64,000 nt of DNA, taken from Incurvaria masculella (taxonomy: Eukaryota; Arthropoda; Insecta; Lepidoptera; Incurvariidae). Numbering within the stretch: the stretch's first letter is position 1; the number at the start of each line of letters is the position of its first letter. The position numbers and the translations under genes are program-made. Where the stretch lies: contig OX335647.2 in assembly GCA_946894095.1 (NCBI GenBank), forward strand, positions 18,060,001-18,124,000, written 5' to 3'. The notes under the pieces are model-generated. The model was not told the DNA's origin. It saw nothing but the letters and a program-made list of their open reading frames with translations, and did not search any database. Shown piece after piece: positions 60,001-62,600 of this stretch.

Positions 60001-62520
60001 ACCCATAACTCGTTCGGATGTTTTGTATTTCTAGCTTGATCTAACATTATCATTATTTATTTATGCATGGTACTATAAAATTACTCTGGTGGTTATTGAA
60101 TAATTTGTTTAGTAAAAGTAAAAAGTGATATATTGTATGTATGCTTTATATGTGTACAATTTACATATTTTTTCCTTCATAGATAGGTTTACTTTTCCTA
60201 CACTGTCACTATCATGCCCTGAATCAATATCATTATACTATTACTACCTAGTTCTAGATACAATAAATTGCACATGATTTTGCTATTTCCTGTTACTTTC
60301 ATCTTAGATGAAATTTTAAAAAGTTCCAAATTTTTTTAGTCAGGGCAATTCAGTAACAGTAGGTAACATTTTTTTACCGCAGTTTCACGTGTGCAAGTAC
60401 ATTCCACGTAACTTCATAATGGGGAACAGACATAGCAAGTCGGGAAAAATAAAAGCTTCTCTTTGTTAATGTCGTTATCGCAAAAACAACCAGCAATAAA
60501 ATAAACCTAATTTCCTTATTAATATTAAGAGATAATATTAATATTATCTTTCTTTGTGTATGGTGTTGGATTTCGACAGCTTTTGGATTGACTCCCGCAA
60601 ACACCATCTGTGGTGATAAATAAGCAGTATTGTTTCCCATTCTGAGACATTGTCAAGAGAATGTCGTTTTGCAGAATGTGCTTTTTTCATTTTATATGAA
60701 TTCCAGCTGTTTGTGTGTGAAAGATTAGCAATGTATTGTGTGTGTATATCCTGGCCATATACATATCCATAAGTAGTCACTTTGGGAATATTGCAAAAAA
60801 AAATACATCGTTATGTTTGTTTTTGAATTTGTTTTCATCCTTTATTTTTTAATTAGCGTTAACTATAGATACTAGCCTAATTTACTAAAAATATGTTTTT
60901 CATGCTCGAAATGTGATTTCGATTAGAAACCATCAAGATCGAGTCAACTGAGCCTGGAGCCGGCGATGACTGCGGTGAGAAAGACAAAGATCCAATTTGC
61001 CAAGACAGAAAGCACAAGGAACCTGCAGCTCTCGCCCGTGCAGGTAATTGCCGGCTTTGTCTCCCTACCCCTCCACACCACACTGGACCTCTAAACATGA
61101 CATTTCTTAACCTCTGATCCACACATGTGTGATGTGTGATGGTGTGCAGTCACCTAGCACACCTGCTATGAGACCCGCTTCTTCTTATTTTCTAAAAATA
61201 CCAACCCAACTTAAACGGCTGGCTTTCTGAAACGGTTTTTTCGTCTGTCTGTCCGCTTATAACTTGAAAACCACTTACCCGTTTTACTGCATGGACTGAT
61301 AACCAAAATTTATTTAATTGAGCTACCTACTAGCGATTGGTGATCACTGCTTCTTTCAAGTAATTATCATGAGTTCACATGTTCTGTGTCTCTTTTCTGT
61401 TCTGGACCTAATTTTGCTATGAAAATGGTGAATTCATGCCTTAACACGATTCCTATTTGTAGAATGCATATTTGATAATTTTCATTGAACTTGATAAAAG
61501 ATTTTAATCCAACAGTTTAACGAATTGCACAATTTAAAGTGCCAATGTAATTAACGGTACGAAAACGTAAATATAATAATATGTTTCGAACATAACTCGA
61601 AAGCAGAATCGTTCGAGGTAGTGGCTCGATCATAAAACTTGCCGCGCATGCTAGAAAACTCGATGCTCCACAACATACAATCGGCAATGAACTGTTTCAG
61701 CTACAAAAACTCATAAAAATGAACAGGTGACTTTCACCCAGTTCTCTTAATCGCAACGTCGAAAAGAGCTGAATAGAACAATGTTTTCAAGTATTATTTA
61801 TTGCTGTAAGTAATGTGAAATTATATGTGTTTGCAATTAAGCCCAAAATCGTGTTACCAAATGTATACAGAAATAAGTAAATTGATGAGCATTACGATTC
61901 GGTGAATTTTTGCGGGATGCGGGCCCCATTTGGATGCGTTCGGCTTTGCTCATCAACCTATAAGAGTATTGACTTGACTGGTTATACTTACTCATTAAGC
62001 GGTAGCGTAACGTTTATAGCGTATGTTATAGTCAAATATCCGTGATTTAAAAATGGTGTAAAACCTATAATATTTTATGGCATATGGCAAAAAATATTTC
62101 ACATTTTAATACTTTCCTATCTCTTTACTGATTGTATGGTCGTTGTGTCTTCACTGTATGTAATTACTACTTTAACAACAGTGAACACGAACAGAGAGAA
62201 CCTGTCCAAACTTAGTACGAGTTTAGCACCGGACTAACCATACAAAAACCAGTTTAGTTCGGCGTATTAAAGTTAGTCTGTTCACTCTGAATACGACTGT
62301 AGGTTTTGTTTTTGTAAAATTTTTTTAGAAATCCTGAATCATGTTCAGGACTGTTTGAAATTTGACTAATGTGAGGGTGTAAACGCACTGGCTGGTCAAA
62401 CTAACACTTGAATATCACCTTGCAGAACTGAAAAGCGCGCGCTGCTCTGTGTCGGGCCGCGCCTCGCGCTCTCCCCTCGTCGGGATGGTCGCCGAGCGCA
62501 AGAAGCTGTTCGAGCTGTAG
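17845..62520 (+). CDS. osp: outspread (MPRIP-like PH and coiled-coil protein), 3' part, 14 exons
   Basis: Recognised by the second PH domain, the linked phrase [20 protein letters not shown], and the layout PH - linker - PH - long Ser-rich coiled coil. This is the layout of insect Outspread and vertebrate myosin-phosphatase Rho-interacting protein. Family knowledge: these proteins bind F-actin and target myosin phosphatase/RhoA signalling to stress fibres; the Drosophila gene affects wing posture and is close to Adh. Joined exons: 17845-18033, 34590-34665, 35117-35305, 48676-48825, 49780-49952, 50458-50805, 50965-54407, 54707-55087, 55557-55727, 56633-56785, 57723-57819, 58849-58930, 60927-61043, 62426-62520. 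That is 5,664 bp, about 1,887 residues, in phase throughout. The start codon and PH1 N-terminus lie outside the recognised region. The last three exons are the least certain. Confidence 0.85.
17884..18491 (+). repeat. Tandem triplication of osp exon and donor, 217-bp unit
   Basis: Units begin at 17884, 18101 and 18318 ('gtggtggaggtgagc' in each), with an exact period of 217 bp. The last unit fades after 18479-18491. Each holds most of the PH1 exon, the donor gtaaga, and the start of the intron. Unit 1 has GAG at 17899-17901; units 2 and 3 have TAG at the same place (18116-18118, 18333-18335). They also replace the first exon bases, including the original acceptor, so they cannot substitute for the exon in its own frame. 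Confidence 0.9.
18492..19758. other. Intron 1 sequence, nothing recognised
   Basis: AT-rich. Around 19060-19095 'gttcaatgtaacacggttac' is followed by 'attgaactg', a short inverted repeat. Small open frames (18675-18923, 19198-19461) have no signature. Confidence 0.4.
19759..19805 (+). repeat. Terminal fragment of the GGAC-array repeat family
   Basis: 'tagggttccgttttcaccc' and 'tttgggtacgtaaccctaaa' match the right end of the element at 25164-25516. Confidence 0.7.
19831..20213 (+). repeat. SINE with well-preserved tRNA head
   Basis: 'gctcgtagcctagtggcgcg' gives an A box TAGCCTAGTGG, and 'ggtctgggttcgattcc' gives a perfect B box GGTTCGATTCC. The shared body follows: 'gtaggtcccctttcc', 'ttggtaccatcgcatt', 'tccgtgttttccatccagtt', 'catagccatccatgtcag' and an A-rich end. 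This is the best RNA polymerase III promoter of the tRNA-headed copies here. Confidence 0.85.
20298..20430 (-). pseudogene. RTE-type LINE, C terminus of RT ORF
   Basis: The minus strand reads [18 protein letters not shown], then [21 protein letters not shown] and a stop at 20298. Established knowledge: (R)PxxRWxDDI...W...A..R..WR...EA(Y/F)..QW is the conserved end of insect RTE/Proto-like ORFs. The adjacent (GTCA)n at 20281-20300 would be just past the stop. Confidence 0.7.
20431..22520. other. Intron 1 sequence with small repeat scraps
   Basis: 'aagtcggttaaa' near 20805 matches one end of the small element at 45106-45304. 'ggttacgactatttatctcagcc' near 21319-21343 matches one arm of the MITE at 23177-23350. 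No gene is seen. Confidence 0.45.
22521..22623 (-). repeat. tRNA-like SINE head remnant
   Basis: On the minus strand GTCAGTCTAGGTAGCTCGGTG gives an A box (TAGCTCGGTGG). GGGGTTCGAGATGGGTTCC overlaps a B-box-like GGTTCGA, and ACGT then follows as in the head-body junction of the other copies. No body is attached, so it is either truncated or a different family. Confidence 0.5.
22624..23176. other. Intron 1 sequence, nothing recognised
   Basis: Open frames near 22655-23068 on both strands overlap each other and carry no signature. Confidence 0.4.
23177..23350. mobile_element. MITE with long inverted repeats
   Basis: Left arm 'ttaggctgagataaatagtc' at 23177, right arm 'gactatttatctcagcctgag' ending at 23350. 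A second inner inverted block pairs 'cgaaaagtagtacttt' with 'aaagtactacttttcg'. The whole 174 bp can fold into one hairpin. A half copy lies at about 21312-21355. Confidence 0.8.
24870..24970. repeat. Near-perfect hairpin, 32-bp arms, 37-bp loop
   Basis: The arm 24870-24901 is the reverse complement of 24939-24970 with a single mismatch; the inner 27 bp (ending 'ttacggctttt') are perfect. The loop is 24902-24938. It lies inside the putative Helitron. It could be a small MITE or a source of hairpin RNA. Confidence 0.85.
25164..25516 (+). repeat. Full copy of the lepidopteran GGAC-array repeat
   Basis: Starts 'aaccggccaagtgcgagtcg', then 'ggttccgtacc', 'gttgttatagcggcaaaat', 'ctctgtgaaaatatcagctg', the (ACGG)n array at about 25382-25462, and ends 'gggttccgttttcaccc' plus 'tttgggtacggaaccc'. 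The 'gggttccgtac' words at the two ends form inverted repeats. Copies or fragments lie at 1287, 7163, 19759, 30187 and 32390. Confidence 0.85.
25661..26942 (-). mobile_element. Mariner transposon with intact transposase frame
   Basis: The TIRs are about 26 bp. Left at 25662 is GGTTGGGGAAAAAGTTTCTT; right, read inward from 26940, is GGTCGGGGAAAAAGTCTTTT; both continue CGCATT. Three mismatches are seen. The right flank is TA (26941-26942); the left has TAT, so a TA target is likely. The one ORF runs from the right TIR to near the left TIR on the minus strand. It interrupts the putative Helitron 35 bp before that element's 3' end. Confidence 0.9.
25736..26761 (-). CDS. Mariner transposase (DD34D), 341 aa
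   Basis: Catalyses cut-and-paste transposition at TA sites. An N-terminal paired helix-turn-helix region (about 1-110) precedes the linker motif WVPHEL at residues 116-121. The acidic triad is D153 (TGDEKW), D245 (HHDNARPH) and D280 (YSPDLAHSD). There are 34 residues between the last two, as in the mariner family. The length is the family's usual 340-350, with no stop or frameshift. The one deviation seen is His278, where the family motif YSPDLAPSD has Pro. An intact frame suggests a young insertion; whether it is active cannot be told. Confidence 0.93.
   Translation of the reverse strand: MSESNEEIRYILKFYYKKGKNATQAAKKICDVYGPSAVSVRVAQIWFKRFQSGNFDVKDARRSGRPITDKMDAIFEKVEQDRHISGYGVAEELGIDHKTVLAHLKKTGYTKKLDIWVPHELIERNLMNRVLICDSLLRRNETEPFLKKLITGDEKWITYDKNVRKRSWSKAGQASQTVAKPGLTRNKVMLCVWWDWKGIIHYELLPPGRTIDSELYCEQLMRLKQEVERKRPELINRRGVVFHHDNARPHTSLATQQKRREFGWEVLMHPPYSPDLAHSDFHLFRSLQNSLGSVRLTSREDCQNHLSRYIDQKSQYFYSNGIMSLPTRWQKVIKQNGTYIL
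27262..28390. repeat. Tandem duplication of about 390 bp, second copy split by a SINE
   Basis: Copy 1 (about 27262-27590) and copy 2 (about 27650-28390) share in order 'gaagagaaa.ggaaggag', 'tcgtatgccac', 'aaacatcg..a.cgcgcgcga', 'caagtcagtt', 'tttgcgt.tggcatg', 'aaattggagaca', 'gatgccaaatct/gatggcacatct'. Between copies, 'atctgccgcccctagg..' recurs at about 43608-43672. The SINE at 27836-28246 sits inside copy 2 at 'caag|tcag'. Confidence 0.75.
27836..28246 (-). repeat. SINE with tRNA head, antisense
   Basis: From the T run at 27826-27840 (the A tail of the element) through the shared body to the tRNA-like head. Read on the minus strand the head is GCGGCTCGTAGCCTAGCGGC with B box GGTTCGATACC. 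It is the same subfamily as 19831. It inserted after the local duplication, because copy 1 has the empty site. Confidence 0.85.
28391..29089. other. Intron 1 sequence, nothing recognised
   Basis: 28900-28990 is GC-rich ('cgccggcggacg', 'gcggcggagctg'). No frame or repeat is supported. Confidence 0.4.
29090..29565 (+). repeat. Degenerate short-period array of 'ggaatc'-type words
   Basis: Many variants of 'gggagtccgaggaatc', 'ggaaatctta.gtaatcc' and 'cccgagtaatcctaaggaat' occur in tandem, with loose periods of about 10-20 bp. It is related in base words to the tidier array at 31140-31560, with which it brackets the duplicated fold-back elements. Confidence 0.75.
29566..30139. mobile_element. 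Fold-back element A, TIRs of about 85 bp
   Basis: Left arm starts 'ggtcggactaagccggtttt' at 29566. The right arm is its reverse complement and ends 'aaaaccggtgtagtccgacc' at 30139. Also paired are 'cttagtccggtgc', 'agtac..a.gttttgacaggt' and 'tctgaata.gactg'. The interior contains two related sub-blocks ('cctaatgatggctgagata..aagggatttcgaaag' and 'cctaatgatcgctgagata') and no ORF. Confidence 0.8.
30187..30460 (-). repeat. GGAC-array repeat, antisense copy
   Basis: 'actttttagggttccgtacc' through 'gtccgtccgtccgtc' (a short array), 'ctgaaattttcacagag', 'gccgctataacaacaaat' to 'gtgtgcgagtccgactcgc'. It lies between fold-back elements A and B. Confidence 0.85.
30561..31128. mobile_element. Fold-back element B, related to A, right arm lost
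   Basis: 'ggtcgaagtaaaccggtttt' at 30573, 'gttagtccggtgc', 'cctgacctaatgatggctga', 'ggtattgtata' and 'gatctaatttaac' align with element A in order. 30950-31070 holds a GC-rich expansion (about 120 bp) absent from A. After 'cacggacacgtg' (31098) homology stops before the right inverted repeat. 'ttactacgcgtattaaggtc' before its left end is the reverse complement of the bases just after A's right end. Confidence 0.7.
31269..31542 (+). repeat. 40-bp satellite, seven copies, 80-bp dimers at the end
   Basis: Unit begins 'aatctttggtagtctttgga' and ends 'aatctttaggaatctccaag'. One copy has a 1-base deletion. Copies 4-5 and 6-7 form an identical two-unit pattern (ctaag/ccagg and ttggtag/ttagtag alternate). 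Each unit is itself made of diverged 10-bp words. Looser units extend out to about 31140 and 31560. Confidence 0.9.
31561..33112. other. Intron 1 sequence, few scraps
   Basis: 32390-32440 'tgcgcgggtcgggctcgcat' and 'ctgcccgttttt' is a decayed end of the GGAC-array repeat. 'gggctgggctggg' near 32770 is a short tandem. Nothing else is recognised. Confidence 0.45.
33113..33475 (-). repeat. SINE with 5S-type head, young copy
   Basis: Nearly identical to 12118-12492 from the A tail (+ strand T run at 33102-33111) to GCCTAGTGGCGCG at 33475, where it stops about 15 bases short of the full head. The 5S-like internal promoter is present: CCGAAGTTAAGCAACACTG and CTTGGATGGGTGACC. Confidence 0.85.
33803..34326. 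mobile_element. MITE with TTAA ends
   Basis: Left end TTAAGGTGGCCCATCCCG at 33803, right end 'cgggttgggccaccttaa' ending at 34326, which are inverted repeats with one mismatch. TTAA at both edges fits a TTAA-target insertion as used by piggyBac-like elements. The inner inverted pieces 'tgtctgatga' (33930) and 'tcatcagaca' (34062) also pair. No ORF. Confidence 0.75.
34590..34665 (+). CDS. osp: osp exon 2 of window (linker)
   Basis: Phase 0 to 1. Acceptor 'tttttgcag' is excellent; donor CGCA|gtgagt. Encodes [20 protein letters not shown] then STTVR, the start of the low-complexity region between PH1 and PH2. It lies 16.5 kb from the preceding exon. Confidence 0.75.
35117..35305 (+). CDS. osp: osp exon 3 of window (Gly/Ala-rich linker)
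   Basis: Phase 1 to 1. Acceptor 'cgtgccgcag', donor AAAG|gtatct. Encodes [18 protein letters not shown] followed by an Ala/Gly-only run, then [20 protein letters not shown] and PPIDTK. The exon is almost entirely GC at third positions, unlike the AT-rich introns around it. The Ala/Gly run is likely disordered. Confidence 0.7.
35306..36392. other. Intron sequence, nothing recognised
   Basis: AT-rich with a GC-richer patch at 35995-36150. No repeat or RNA is supported. Confidence 0.45.
36393..36515 (-). repeat. SINE body fragment
   Basis: 'atgtaacctggcatggatgg', 'ccatgaccttcctttatgag' and 'cacggctatactgaactgga' match the tail half of the shared SINE body, antisense. Diverged, head missing. 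Confidence 0.65.
36665..37310 (-). pseudogene. LINE reverse transcriptase fossil
   Basis: Minus-strand frame near 37240-37190 reads [17 protein letters not shown], the RT motif GVPQGSVLSP.LF with one residue deleted. Downstream (36990-36700) are short broken frames that resemble the C-terminal part only loosely. It appears related to the fossil at 56820-57480. Many stops. Confidence 0.6.
37311..39911. other. Intron sequence, GC-rich patches
   Basis: 37480-37620 and 39340-39470 are GC-rich and open in several frames, but I find no frame that continues the osp reading or matches a family. They could hide an alternative exon; nothing supports it. The rest is AT-rich. Confidence 0.4.
39912..40286 (-). 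repeat. SINE with full tRNA/5S chimeric head
   Basis: Minus strand starts GTCAGCCTCGGTAGCTCAGTG (clean A box TAGCTCAGTG). 5S-like sequence follows, diverged, with GGTTCTGGATGGGTGACC at the C-box position, then AACCGTTGAGGCTGGCCGTG and the shared body, ending at the + strand T run at 39911. It is the most complete head in the window, but with more body substitutions than 12118 and 33113. Confidence 0.8.
40287..41734. other. Intron sequence, nothing recognised
   Basis: Minus frames at 40351-40922 and 41090-41474 lack family signatures. 40750-40880 is GC-rich. Confidence 0.4.
41735..43590 (-). mobile_element. 5'-truncated jockey/CR1-like LINE
   Basis: Contains the RT ORF below, a 3' UTR with CACACA-rich words (42050-42090), and at the 3' end a tail of GAATTT-type hexamers (41735-41770 on the minus strand) next to A-rich sequence. 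Short tandem repeats in place of poly(A) are a known feature of several LINE clades. The 5' edge near 43590 abuts sequence that also occurs in the duplicated block at 27590. Confidence 0.75.
42019..43524 (-). CDS. LINE reverse transcriptase, partial (501 aa from first Met)
   Basis: Copies element RNA at the nicked target. Motifs in order: [18 protein letters not shown] (2-19), [11 protein letters not shown] (71-81), [14 protein letters not shown] (130-143), FADDTALLF (163-171) with the catalytic Asp pair, then the thumb phrase [15 protein letters not shown]. Open to a stop at 42019. The same frame continues upstream of the Met for about 14 codons ([11 protein letters not shown]) to a stop at about 43572, where a shift has broken it; endonuclease and ORF1 are absent. 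The clade is jockey- or CR1-like, not resolved by eye. Confidence 0.85.
   Translation of the reverse strand: MSNYRPISLLSAISKVLEKIVKKRLHAFLTKHELYSNNQYGFRENHSTEDAVSGLTQGVIDTINRKKRCIAVFLDLAKAFDTVSLTIILRKMELIGIRGVALNWFKSYLHDRTQRVRVGTELGSALPVKFGVPQGSILGPILFLIYVNDLCSINVQGMKLFSFADDTALLFEGESWVQAIRNAEEGLKQVKSWLDTNILTLNVSKTQYISFSITQAAKMSSQMTLKLHNDSCNYFNSTPPFACACEEIQRVKIVKYLGTQIDENLNWDAHINSLTKRVRKLIYIFKVTRNILDITTLKSLYYGLGQSILSYCILAWGAATKTSIERLEIAQKCVLKIMTNRPKRYSSHELFQDVKVVSVRKIYIQKVCSFLHSWKGKEILKRPEHKYDTRLRQNCYNQPTTTSGFSQRSLQWLGPRIYCALNTRIERYLYFNMSTYKKKITTLLLDMSVCDVEKLFSVVVWCNLPNICSNKKKPCTNTSSHTPTHTHTNSLTMPHIHAYNT
43591..45105. other. Intron sequence
   Basis: 43608-43672 'gccgcccctagctagg', 'gacgagttcaacgctgg' resembles 27612-27665. 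A perfect palindrome at 44755 is listed separately. The + frame at 44500-44856 has no signature. Confidence 0.45.
44755..44787. repeat. Perfect 33-bp palindrome, 1-base centre
   Basis: GCGTGTGAGGAGCAGG (44755-44770), a single A, then CCTGCTCCTCACACGC (44772-44787). The arms are exact reverse complements. It stands in AT-rich DNA with no related copy seen in this window. Confidence 0.9.
45106..45304. repeat. Small lepidopteran repeat with 'accgacttca' inverted ends
   Basis: Starts 'tttaaccgacttcaaaaaag' and ends 'ttgaagtcggttaaa', an inverted pair. The interior 'ggaggaggttc', 'gaaccgatttgagtaattat' is a phrase I recognise as frequent in moth genomes. No ORF. Confidence 0.7.
45305..46575. other. 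Intron sequence
   Basis: Two loosely similar stretches ('gtgcaagtgcacagaatag', 'tcttttgggggaagcacac' at about 45674-45720 and 'gtgcacatgcgcaaaagcg', 'actttgggggggaacact' at 45878-45932) suggest an old duplication. No gene. Confidence 0.4.
46576..46705 (+). repeat. 21-bp minisatellite, about 5 copies
   Basis: The unit 'cacatcgcacgcacaccatc' plus g is repeated from about 46590 to 46705, with single-base variants ('catagcacgcataccatc'). Confidence 0.85.
46706..47017. other. Intron sequence, nothing recognised
   Basis: No coding frame or repeat is supported. Confidence 0.4.
47018..48362 (-). pseudogene. LINE RT C-terminal part, frameshifted
   Basis: Two minus frames, 48362-47940 and 47955-47587, join by a shift near 47945. 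The first reads [20 protein letters not shown], then [18 protein letters not shown], the RT thumb, and [18 protein letters not shown] then RALRCILA. The second continues with [33 protein letters not shown] and [16 protein letters not shown]. These are the usual C-terminal blocks of jockey-clade RTs. The palm with FADD is missing (5' truncation at about 48362). A 3' tail of CAGTTT-type repeats is seen on the + strand at 47018-47035. Confidence 0.8.
48363..48675. other. Intron sequence
   Basis: Ends with the acceptor 'aatcgcgttgcag' for the next exon. 'cacttagtgctata'-type short words at 48560-48600 pair imperfectly ('gacttcttag', 'ctaagaagtc'). Confidence 0.45.
48676..48825 (+). CDS. osp: osp exon 4 of window (basic linker)
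   Basis: Phase 1 to 1. Acceptor 'gcgttgcag', donor GACG|gtaacc. Encodes [19 protein letters not shown] then [19 protein letters not shown] and [11 protein letters not shown]. The Arg/Glu-rich stretch may form a short charged helix. Codons are GC-rich, as in other osp exons. Confidence 0.8.
49232..49570. mobile_element. MITE, third copy of the 8017 family
   Basis: Starts 'agtggtcagtctgagttctc' plus 'acctaaattggcgtttacgg' and ends 'gcgtaaacgccaatttaggt' plus 'gacaagtcgagc', with the interior in reverse order relative to 8017-8352. It lies in the intron between exons 4 and 5. Confidence 0.8.
49780..49952 (+). CDS. osp: osp exon 5 of window
   Basis: Phase 1 to 0. Acceptor 'ccggttgcag', donor GGG|gtgagt. 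Encodes [40 protein letters not shown] and [17 protein letters not shown]. Likely linker helix before PH2. Confidence 0.85.
50098..50202 (-). pseudogene. LINE RT C-terminal fragment
   Basis: The minus strand reads [17 protein letters not shown] with RRRRVP near the end, the same terminal block as at 3098 and 9385. It sits in the 505-bp intron between osp exons 5 and 6, an unusually close insertion. Confidence 0.6.
50458..50805 (+). CDS. osp: osp exon 6 of window: PH domain 2, N-terminal part
   Basis: Phase 0, 116 codons. A Gly/Ser/Glu-rich leader ([19 protein letters not shown]..) leads into the PH fold: [66 protein letters not shown]. The acceptor is good ('cgtattgcag'). The donor GAG|gttccc departs from the usual gtaagt, but it is the only one that keeps the frame into the next exon's TWDNKHYVL. 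Confidence 0.9.
50965..54407 (+). CDS. osp: osp exon 7 of window: end of PH2 and long coiled-coil region
   Basis: 3,443 bp, phase 0 to 2. Starts [20 protein letters not shown] then [14 protein letters not shown], closing PH2 with its invariant Trp. A Ser/Pro-rich acidic stretch follows ([26 protein letters not shown]). Heptad-rich coiled coil then runs from about [20 protein letters not shown] through [20 protein letters not shown] to [20 protein letters not shown]. Basic Ser motifs ([30 protein letters not shown]) are possible kinase sites. More helical sequence continues to [12 protein letters not shown]. By position this matches the myosin-phosphatase-binding coiled coil of MPRIP. No breaks. 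Confidence 0.95.
54408..54706. other. Intron, 299 bp
   Basis: GT..AG intron ('gtgatt' .. 'gatgcttcag'). No repeat seen. Confidence 0.7.
54707..55087 (+). CDS. osp: osp exon 8 of window: coiled coil
   Basis: Phase 2 to 2. Encodes [119 protein letters not shown]. Long amphipathic helix, no Pro. This segment closely resembles in style the C-terminal coiled coil of MPRIP. Confidence 0.9.
55088..55556. other. Intron, 469 bp
   Basis: 'gtaatag' to 'tctcgcgcttgcag'. No repeat recognised. Confidence 0.6.
55557..55727 (+). CDS. osp: osp exon 9 of window: coiled coil
   Basis: Phase 2 to 2. Encodes [56 protein letters not shown]. Donor CA|gttagt is acceptable and joins in frame to [11 protein letters not shown]. 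Confidence 0.9.
55957..56245 (+). repeat. Unnamed interspersed repeat, copy 2
   Basis: Collinear with 11035-11350 (see there). Lies in the 905-bp intron between exons 9 and 10. Confidence 0.7.
56633..56785 (+). CDS. osp: osp exon 10 of window: coiled coil
   Basis: Phase 2 to 2. Encodes [51 protein letters not shown]. Acceptor 'ttgtgtttgcag', donor GCAAG|gtaccc. Confidence 0.9.
56820..57480 (-). pseudogene. LINE reverse transcriptase fossil
   Basis: The minus strand reads [18 protein letters not shown] then [11 protein letters not shown] (about 57210-57125), the RT motif ..LDISKAFD.VWH..LL.KL..(Y/F).IPP.L. Further on it reads [14 protein letters not shown] (57085-57045), followed by a stop; the motif Gly is Val. 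Clearly inactive. It occupies most of the intron between exons 10 and 11. Confidence 0.75.
57723..57819 (+). CDS. osp: osp exon 11 of window
   Basis: Phase 2 to 0. Encodes [20 protein letters not shown] then [12 protein letters not shown]. Acceptor 'tgatatttccag', donor CCG|gtatgt. The coiled coil ends here. Confidence 0.85.
57820..58848. other. Intron sequence, AT-rich
   Basis: No repeat or gene recognised. Confidence 0.5.
58849..58930 (+). CDS. osp: osp exon 12 of window, tentative
   Basis: 82 bp from acceptor 'cactaacag' to donor CAAG|gtaatc. In the frame that joins exon 11 it reads [20 protein letters not shown] then WHSANPQ, phase 0 to 1. Another frame of the same bases ([26 protein letters not shown]) looks more like ordinary disordered protein, and would need a start at 58808 or a different upstream junction. 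Because 82 is not a multiple of 3, skipping it changes the downstream frame. Confidence 0.45.
58931..59174. other. Intron with CT/CA microsatellite
   Basis: 58955-58990 is (TC)n followed by CACTCA-type and (CA)n runs. Confidence 0.6.
59175..59460 (-). repeat. SINE with the same unassigned head as 1775
   Basis: Body words 'gatattagctcaacacacc', 'ggaactaggtgtcatgg', 'gtatggtataaccaacc'-like sequence and 'ctagtaagtaaggg'. It then goes into 'gaagaaatgcaatggg', 'tgtattattttacggttcc' and 'aggacccacactgg' as at 1985-2130. Confidence 0.6.
59461..60926. other. Intron sequence, AT-rich
   Basis: 'cctatcggtctgtctgctta' recurs near 61243 ('cgtctgtctgtccgctta'), followed in both by 'taactt.a', 'ttacccg' and 'tgcat', so an unnamed repeat probably has copies at about 59520-59600 and 61240-61300. 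Nothing else. Confidence 0.4.
60927..61043 (+). CDS. osp: osp exon 13 of window, open in two frames
   Basis: 117 bp, acceptor 'tttcgattag', donor CAG|gtaatt. With exon 12 included the frame is [38 protein letters not shown] and it runs on into the final exon. With exon 12 skipped the frame is [39 protein letters not shown], followed by Asn and a stop in the final exon. Both frames are open across the whole exon. Confidence 0.6.
61044..62425. other. Last intron, with a fold-back element scrap
   Basis: 62190-62305 'cctgtccaaacttagtacga', 'gcaccggactaaccatacaa', 'actctgaatacgactgtagg' matches the right inverted repeat of the element at 29566-30139. The remainder is not recognised. Ends 'tatcaccttgcag'. 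Confidence 0.6.
62426..62520 (+). CDS. osp: osp last coding exon
   Basis: Acceptor 'atcaccttgcag'. In the phase-1 frame it encodes [20 protein letters not shown] then [10 protein letters not shown] and TAG at 62518-62520. This frame's basic, Ser-rich C-terminal peptide and stop immediately before a microsatellite look natural. In phase 0 it would stop after one residue. Confidence 0.7.
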
Positions 62521-62600
62521 CCTCACCTCACCTCACCTCACCTCACCTCACCTCACCTCACCTCACCTCACCTCACCTCACCTCACCTCACCTCACCTCA
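62521..62600 (+). repeat. (CCTCA)16 microsatellite abutting the stop codon
   Basis: Sixteen perfect pentamers start at the base after TAG, so the 3' UTR begins inside the array. It would be transcribed. Confidence 0.95.
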
